A stretch of DNA of 64,000 nucleotides from Vigna angularis (Eukaryota; Streptophyta; Magnoliopsida; Fabales; Fabaceae). The notes beneath the pieces are model-generated. The model had not been told where the DNA came from and ran no database searches. It saw only the letters and a list, made by a program, of their open reading frames with translations. Both the position numbers and the translations under genes were made by a program. Position 1 is the stretch's first letter. Each line of letters starts with the position of its first letter. The stretch spans positions 39,157,630 to 39,221,629 of the forward strand of contig NC_068970.1 of NCBI RefSeq assembly GCF_016808095.1, in the 5' to 3' direction. Below are positions 57,961 to 64,000 of this stretch, piece by piece.

Positions 57961-60319
57961 TGAGAATCTAAGCCTTTCTTTTTTAACAACATACAACTAC
58001 ATCATCACTATATCCACACTATATATTGTTATCAGGTTATAACCAGTATTTACTCCAGCCAAAACATTTTCATATATCAAACTGCATCTGTCATGCATTT
58101 AACTAGTGCAAAATAACATATAATCTGATGCACAATAAACAATAAGGTTACGTTCACCCTTTTAACAATCTATATTATGGATTCACCTTACATTCAATAC
58201 ATGTGAGAATACAATAACAGAGTCCAGTGATAGTATAACACACAGTTTGTGAAAATGGAAGACTTCAAGCATACATCTTTCACATTGAACAACTTTTAAC
58301 CACATAAGTAACACATAATTTATCATACATTCAACTCACATAGGAACACGAAAGTTGCAAAAAAAGCTTATAATACATAACTCATGCATATCACAATTTT
58401 GACATTTGAATAAAAGCTTATAACAGATTATTGAAAATTAATTAAGCAACGTCAAACAGTTTTTGTAGTTGGAAATACTTAAACAACACCTTTTACAATT
58501 GTACTATATCATAATCAAGTTTAAACAAGTTGTTATAACTAGTTTACACACTTAACACATGCAATTACATAAAAATGACTTCATTAGGAAAATATGGACA
58601 ACAAGCTGACTTTTCAATAACTTATTACCCACCTACAACACCACCAGACCTCAGCTTATACCATCATCTGATTATGCTTAAATATCAACTATCAAGTATC
58701 AAGGCATACACTTACTTAGTGAATGATAACTCAATTAAAAAGTATTTAAAACTGAATGGACCTTCAATGGTTATTGCGGTTTGCTGATTTAACATGTATA
58801 AATGGTATAACTAATTCAATCAACATATACACGTTCATACAATATTTAGTTCTAATGTACATAACCATTTCATCTAAAAACACATTCTGGCATGCAAGAT
58901 TCTATTATGTATGCATATTCATCCACTAGATTATGATCACGTTAATACACAAGGTGTTTTCCATATTCAAATTATTAATTCCCTATCTTAGGGTAATATC
59001 CTACCATTGATTTAGTTCCCAGAATATCATACCATCAGTGTTTGACCCAATTTCGGAATTCAAGAGTGCTTTCATGCTAATTTAAACATATAGTATGTTG
59101 TTTTATCTAATGCATGAGTATGTAATAATCAAAATCCAATTAATGTTGTTATCTACCCACTTAGAACATATCCTGTGCAATCATCAATATAGAATATTCA
59201 TACATACAACGCATGACTCTATATAAGTTTCAATACTTAATAAACAAGTATTCAAGACATATTAACTTTCTCAGGTTCACACATTCCATATAACCAAATT
59301 TTGGAAACAATACTAATAGTCAAATCACTAATACATTCATTCACACATATCAGTTTTAACATACATATAATTATTTCCCTTTAAATAGAGCACCTGTCAT
59401 GCCCTTTTATTTTTCAGATTCACTCATAACATGGATAGAACCCAATAATACAATAACATCACCCATACACATATATCCAGCATAACATGTACAATCATAC
59501 TACCATTAATTTAATATCAACCACAAAATAAAATTTCTAGAATCAGAAACATCAAATATAACCATCAAATAACTCAATCAAAAGTTAAAAATAATTTAGC
59601 TCCCCATACCTGATTTTCTCTACTTTCTTGATCAAAATACCTTTCTAAAAGCTCTTATAACCTTTTCTACAACTCATATCCTAGCCTCAAATCTTCTTAT
59701 CTACTACCAAACTCTTACTTTCTTCACAACTTTCACTTCGATGATGAAAAATTTCATTTACTCAACCGTATTTATAGTTGAAGTTAGGGTTATTGTAATA
59801 GTACTGTAGCATCATATGTATTTACTGTAACATTTTACTGTAGCATCATACGTATTTTACTATAGCATTATACGTATTTTTCTGTACTCTAGAAATATTT
59901 ATCATCTAAAATGTAACTATTTTCAAGGGTCTTATATTCTCCTTATCAACAAAAGTTTTCGTCCTCGAAAATGGGCTATTCAACAAAGAGATATGGATAT
60001 TCTTTTCTCATGAATTCATCTAACTCCCAAGTCATTTCTTGTGTATCTTCATTCCAAAGGACCTTTACCGTGCAAATTTATTATCCTCTTAGCTTTTTCA
60101 GTTGAACGTCTAGCACTTGCACTGGTCTACCCTCCATCTTAGATTCTCCCTATCCTAAATCTCATCAACCTCCAAGACATGGTTCGGATATGGAACATAC
60201 TTCTTTAGTTGGGATACATGAAAATCATTATGAAAAATTGCCAACTACAGTGGTAGTGCTATCTCATAAGCCATTATCTTAATCCTTTTGAGAATTTGAT
60301 ACGGTGCAAGAAATTTGGG

Positions 60320-61539
60320 TGTTAATACACTAAAAGATTAAAAACATAAAATACAAAAGAAAACATAAACAAGCTAAACTCTATATGTCTAAAGAAGAGA
60401 TTAAGATCAAAGGAAGCGCTTACTTGCCTAAACGATACCATCATTTCGTATGAAGTCTTACTCAACGCTTGGTATGTTTAAAAGAAAAGCTTAATTGTCA
60501 AATGCTACCTTAACGGTAGGAAATCTAAAAGCACTTTGTTGTTTTGAGCAAGTATTAAATGACATTAAATGTTCAACGTTCAAAAACAACAAAAGTGATT
60601 AGAAAAGATCTATCTGTTGCATGCAAAAATTACTCTACTCTTTATAGATAAGCTATTTTACACACATCCACAGAGCTTCACATTAAATATCAGAAAGTGG
60701 ACGTTAGAGATAAAAAATATATTCCTAGACTGTTCTTCACTTCAAGCCATGCCTAAAAGGACGTACTACCTACTTCAAGCAAAGTACTTAAAAAGCATGC
60801 GTGCTCTGACAAGTTGATTGCAGTCTTTGATTGTAGTTCTTTGATTGCAGTCTTTGATTGTAGTTCTTTGATTGAAATTTTGGAGAGAATTAAAACACTT
60901 GCAACTGAATTCTTTTGAGTTGAGAAAATCTAGGTGCGGTAGTCTAGTACTGGGAGTGGTGCGAATACTCTAAGGAAATCTAGGCGTGGTAGTCTAGTAC
61001 TAGAAGTGGTGTGAATACTCATGGGAAATCTAGGCGCGATAGTCTAGTACCAAGAGTGGTGCAAATACTCGAGGGAAATCTAGGCGTGATAGTCTATTAC
61101 CAAGAGTGGTGCGAATAATCAGACTAGGAATGGTGAGAATACTCAGTTGTAATCTTGTGAAGATTATAGTAGAACCCTCTGTGGAGGAGACTAGACGTAG
61201 CGCAGTTAGAGTGAACCAGTATAAAAATAACTATGCATTTATCTCTACCTAAACGCTTGTCTTATAAAAATCTACACTTGTGTTTTTATTTCCAAATACA
61301 AGAACTCTCCGAGCTAAACGATTATTCTTTAACTACGGAAGTTCTTGTAAAACTCTATAGTGTGCATTCTGAATAACACGTTAAAAGCAAATATTGTTTA
61401 CATCTTATACTAAGTTGATTGTCTAGGTTTCCATAAGATACATTAAGAGCTTAACTATAAGCTATATTAGAAGGGTTGCGAAAAGAATTTTTCCAAAAAC
61501 ATTATTCAAACCCCCTTATAGTGTTTTTTTGGTACTTCA
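60320..61539 (+). mobile_element. Solo copia LTR (approximate) inserted in the gypsy integrase
   Basis: It starts TGTTAATACAC and ends CCCCCTTATAGTGTTTTTTTGG-ACTTCA, the end shared with 31704-32650 and 38701-44548. It contains a 50-bp tandem array (separate entry) and AGTGAACCAGTATAAAAATAAC near 61215. I did not find a matching target duplication, so the exact ends are uncertain. Confidence 0.55.
60926..61125 (+). repeat. Four tandem copies of a 50-bp unit inside the LTR
   Basis: Units start AAATCTAGG(T/C)G at 60926, 60976, 61026 and 61076; each contains GTAGTCTAGTAC or a variant, and AGTGGTG--AATACTC. They differ at 3-8 positions. A neighbouring TTTGATTGCAGTC/TTTGATTGTAGTT array (60819-60872) is also tandem. 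The homologous LTR at 43972-44548 has only about two degenerate units. Confidence 0.9.
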
Positions 61540-62509
61540 CATGAATCAATCTAATTTTTATATAGTTTGTTTTGACATCTATGATCCTAATGTCACTGAT
61601 TCCCCATCCTAAAACAAACACAACGACAATCTTCACCTTCTCCCATATAAGGCTTCATACGGTGACATACTGATACTGAAATGATAGTTGTTCTAGCAGG
61701 TAAAATGTATAGTTCTCAAATCTTCTTATCTGTTATCAAACTCTTACTTTCCTCACAACTTTCACTCTGATGATGAAAAACTTCATATACTCAGCTGTAT
61801 TTATATTTGAAGTTAGGGTTATTATAGTAGTATTGTAGTTGTACTCTATTTTATTATAGTAGTATTGTAATTGTACTACATTTTTACTATAGTTGTACTA
61901 CATTTTTAATGCAATAGTACTGTAACAACACGCATTTCATGATATATATTACTATAGCATTGTACATATTTACTTTACCATCGTAGATATTTACTTTAGC
62001 ATTTTAGTGTAGCATCATACATATTTTACTGTAACATTATACATATTTTTCTATACTATAAAAATATTATAATCTCAAATGTAACTATTTTCAAGAGTTT
62101 TACACTAAGTAATGCTATCTATTTCTCTGGGAATTCTCCACTCACCAAACAGAACAATGTTATGCACGATGTTACTGCTATTACTGCTGCTATTGTTAGA
62201 TTGCTGCTCTAGATTTTTAACTTCCTCGAACCAGTACTTAGTTGTATTCACTGATTGTTGCATATGTCTTAGAACCTGCTTTTGCTTGTTATATAAAAAA
62301 AAAAGCTGGTATCTATTTTAAAGCTCTTATAATAAGTTAATTTCATTTTGCTTTCTTTTTGTATATTTAGACATCATGTTCTAGAAGAATATGGTAGTGT
62401 ACATTCTTTAATGCTTGCCTCTGTTCCTGGTATTTATGTTTCTATGCAGTTTTGTGCTTAATAAGTGTGCAGTTGTTGTCCGAGAGTCTTTAGGGGAGTG
62501 GAGCTAAAA

Positions 62510-62709
62510 TTTGGCCCTCGGTAATTACCGAAGGCTTTTGGCCCTCGGTAATTACCGAAGGGCAGAAGCCTTCGGTAATAGTTAGCGACAAGGGATTTAC
62601 CGACGGCTCGATGCCCGTTGGTAGGCCGTCTGTAAATGTCTTTTTCCGACGGCTTTTGGCTGTTTCCGAGGGATTATGGCCTTCGGTAATGCCCTTTTTT
62701 TTTGTAGTG
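62510..62709 (+). mobile_element. CACTA-type terminus with palindromic subterminal repeats
   Basis: It ends GGTAATGCCC, a T-run and TTGTAGTG at 62709, the inverse of CACTACAA. Two copies of the palindromic CCTCGGTAATTACCGAAGG (62516-62534 and 62543-62561) and single copies of CCTTCGGTAAT and CCGACGGC follow each other. These are typical CACTA subterminal motifs. The other end was not found upstream, so this may be a truncated element. Confidence 0.55.
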
Positions 62710-64000
62710 AGTCAAGATGTTAGACGAGTACACAAACTGTAATCACCATGTTTGAACATTAGAAATCCAAGTCATTATACAAACCCTCTGTCTTTAAGTA
62801 ATATAAGGTGTTAGACGACTTAAGTAAAAAAAGAATTATATGACTAAAGCATTATACGACCTAAACAATAGGATGAATTATAACACACATCTTGATCATG
62901 ATAATTAATATATTAATATAAGTATTCAAAATAAAGAAGTAATTATATGAGTTATAATGATGAAGAAATTTATCTTGTGAAGAAAGTCTTCAATCAAATG
63001 TTCAAATCAAATGAATACTACGAAATAATTGATGAATGAATTGTTTGATTGAGTGTAAAATATTATTGCTCTAACAATTCAAATGCAGAAGCATATTGCA
63101 CAAAGTTTCCATAATAGGAGAATTATGAACGTTGAAGAAATAGCATATTTCAAATCAAGTTTAAGTGCATTCATAAAAGGAAAGAAGATATTTTAAAGAG
63201 CATCAACAAATTCAAAGTTGAAGTCTTGAAGAATAACATTGAATATTGAAGCTAAAAAATCAAATTAAAAAGTTGATCAAGTCATTCCATATGAAGAAGA
63301 TTATGATGAAGCGTTTAAATCTGAATTATCAACAATCATCAAATGAAACAATTGTATAAATTATACAAAACCATACAACAAGATAAACGAAGTTATTTAC
63401 GAAACATCAAAGTGCTAAAACATTGTCATATCTTTAATGATTAGTGAATTGGGTTGTGAGCTTATATACTGTATATCCTTCACTAAGTAAATTGTAACTT
63501 GTGAGCTAAATTGTACACTTCTACTACCAGAGTGTTTTCTAATTATTCATGGTAATTAAGAGTTCATGACCATAGAAGGGGTTGAGAAAAGGATAATTGG
63601 AGAGTCTTGGATTTCCTTCCTTTAACATCTCAAGAAACATATTTAGTTCACTAAAGATTGCTACAAATAGATATCTACTAGTGATGAACTAGGAATCACT
63701 CACTTATCACAATGCATCTTATTTTCTTATCTCTAATGTTTTTTATTGTCTTTATCATAGAAGATTAAGCCTTTTTGGATTGATTCTCTCATGGTTTCAT
63801 AGTTAATTTTTAGGTTTTGTGCAATTTAAGTATTGTTCTTCAATTTTCTAAAATAAACTCTAATAATTTATTCTCTTTTAATTTTGATTTATGATTTTAT
63901 GTTGTTGATAATTTGATTATGTTCTCTAATTAGATTTCTTGTTAATTTGGTTAATTTTAACAAGCTCTTGTATGCTTCATTCAAGAGGTAAAAGAATAAA
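62710..64000. other. AT-rich DNA, no gene recognised
   Basis: I see short repeats such as TTAGACGA words (62722 and 62811) and no protein or RNA gene. The region may be the edge of another old retroelement. Confidence 0.4.

Larger units (their letters stand above)
54184..59944 (-). repeat. Gypsy LTR-like region with nested LTRs
   Basis: It begins TGTAACATCCCAAGTTTGG (a TG/CA-type end on the minus strand) and continues through A/C-rich non-coding DNA to the polypurine-like end next to the integrase relic at 59945. Two other LTR blocks interrupt it (54540-55980 and 56588-57960). Segments 58000-59380 are long, A/T/C-rich and without genes. Calling all of it one LTR is uncertain. Confidence 0.35.
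59945..62105 (-). pseudogene. Gypsy integrase C-terminal relic, split by a copia LTR
   Basis: On the minus strand, 61651-61560 reads MSPYEALYGRR then DGESVTLGS, the usual gypsy integrase C-terminal block. 60310-60180 reads PKFLAPYQILKRIKIMAYEIALPL and FHVSQLKKYVPYPNHVLEVDEI (only recognised landmarks: FLAPYQIL and FHVSQLKKYV). A copia LTR lies between (60320-61539). 61717-62105 repeats the LTR-like sequence found at 59687-59940, so the relic is rearranged. Stops are frequent. Confidence 0.65.

Noticed and set aside
60819..61125. Repeated units considered as a CRISPR array
   Set aside because: This is plant nuclear DNA; the repeats are contiguous 50-bp tandem units without unique spacers and lie inside an LTR.
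62112..62321. Leucine-rich 69-codon frame resembling a signal peptide
   Set aside because: It comes from a CTG/TTA-rich simple tract in repeat DNA, with no supporting exons.

Overview
The window is plant nuclear DNA, most likely from a legume of the Phaseoleae (Vigna/Phaseolus group). The reasons are plant-type GT-AG introns, very AT-rich spacers, and dense nested Ty1/copia, Ty3/gypsy, MULE, hAT and CACTA elements. The legume assignment is inference from the style of the repeats and was not tested by a search. I see one host protein gene; nearly everything else is transposable-element DNA at different stages of decay.

Layout. 1-912: broken ORF resembling the legume 'putative plant transposon protein' family, followed to about 3500 by LTR-like sequence. 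4995-17582 (+): a complete 19-exon gene for the DNA primase large subunit (PRI2/p58), which I could splice to 456 codons with all four Fe-S cysteines. Two E2F-type sites lie 80-120 bp upstream of its ATG. Its introns hold a reverse solo LTR (6369-6839, TSD AATGT), a second reverse solo LTR (8247-8402), and a decayed copia element (13340-17226, TSD CAATG) that itself contains a third solo LTR.

19010-31704 (-): an old copia element split by a large Mutator-like element (MULE, 19923-29388) with about 210-bp inverted ends and 9-bp target duplications. The MULE carries a leftward MuDR-type transposase and a rightward, convergent small ORF for a GRF zinc finger plus a C-terminal membrane helix. The transposase is interrupted by an LTR-type insertion (25452-28435) and an hAT-type element (24344-25254); removing both restores an aligned domain order. 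This layout resembles mudrA/mudrB in maize MuDR and is the most interesting part of the window.

32-39 kb: AT-rich DNA with microsatellites, degenerate direct repeats and a tRNA-like SINE candidate. 39160-43971: a full-length copia element (TSD ACACT) with almost identical 224/225-bp LTRs but several nonsense codons and frameshifts. It sits inside an older copia LTR. 45.6-46.5 kb: gypsy reverse-transcriptase relic. 46607-49278: a gag-only LTR element (TR-GAG type) whose LTRs carry a CCGAACGGT minisatellite, related to the solo LTR in PRI2 intron 5. 51.8-53.4 kb: CACTA relic. 54.2-62.1 kb: gypsy integrase/LTR relics with nested LTRs. 62.5-62.7 kb: a second CACTA-type end. The last 1.3 kb shows nothing I can name.

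The TE boundaries marked with target-site duplications were read directly from the sequence. Family names rest on recognised motifs; no search was run.
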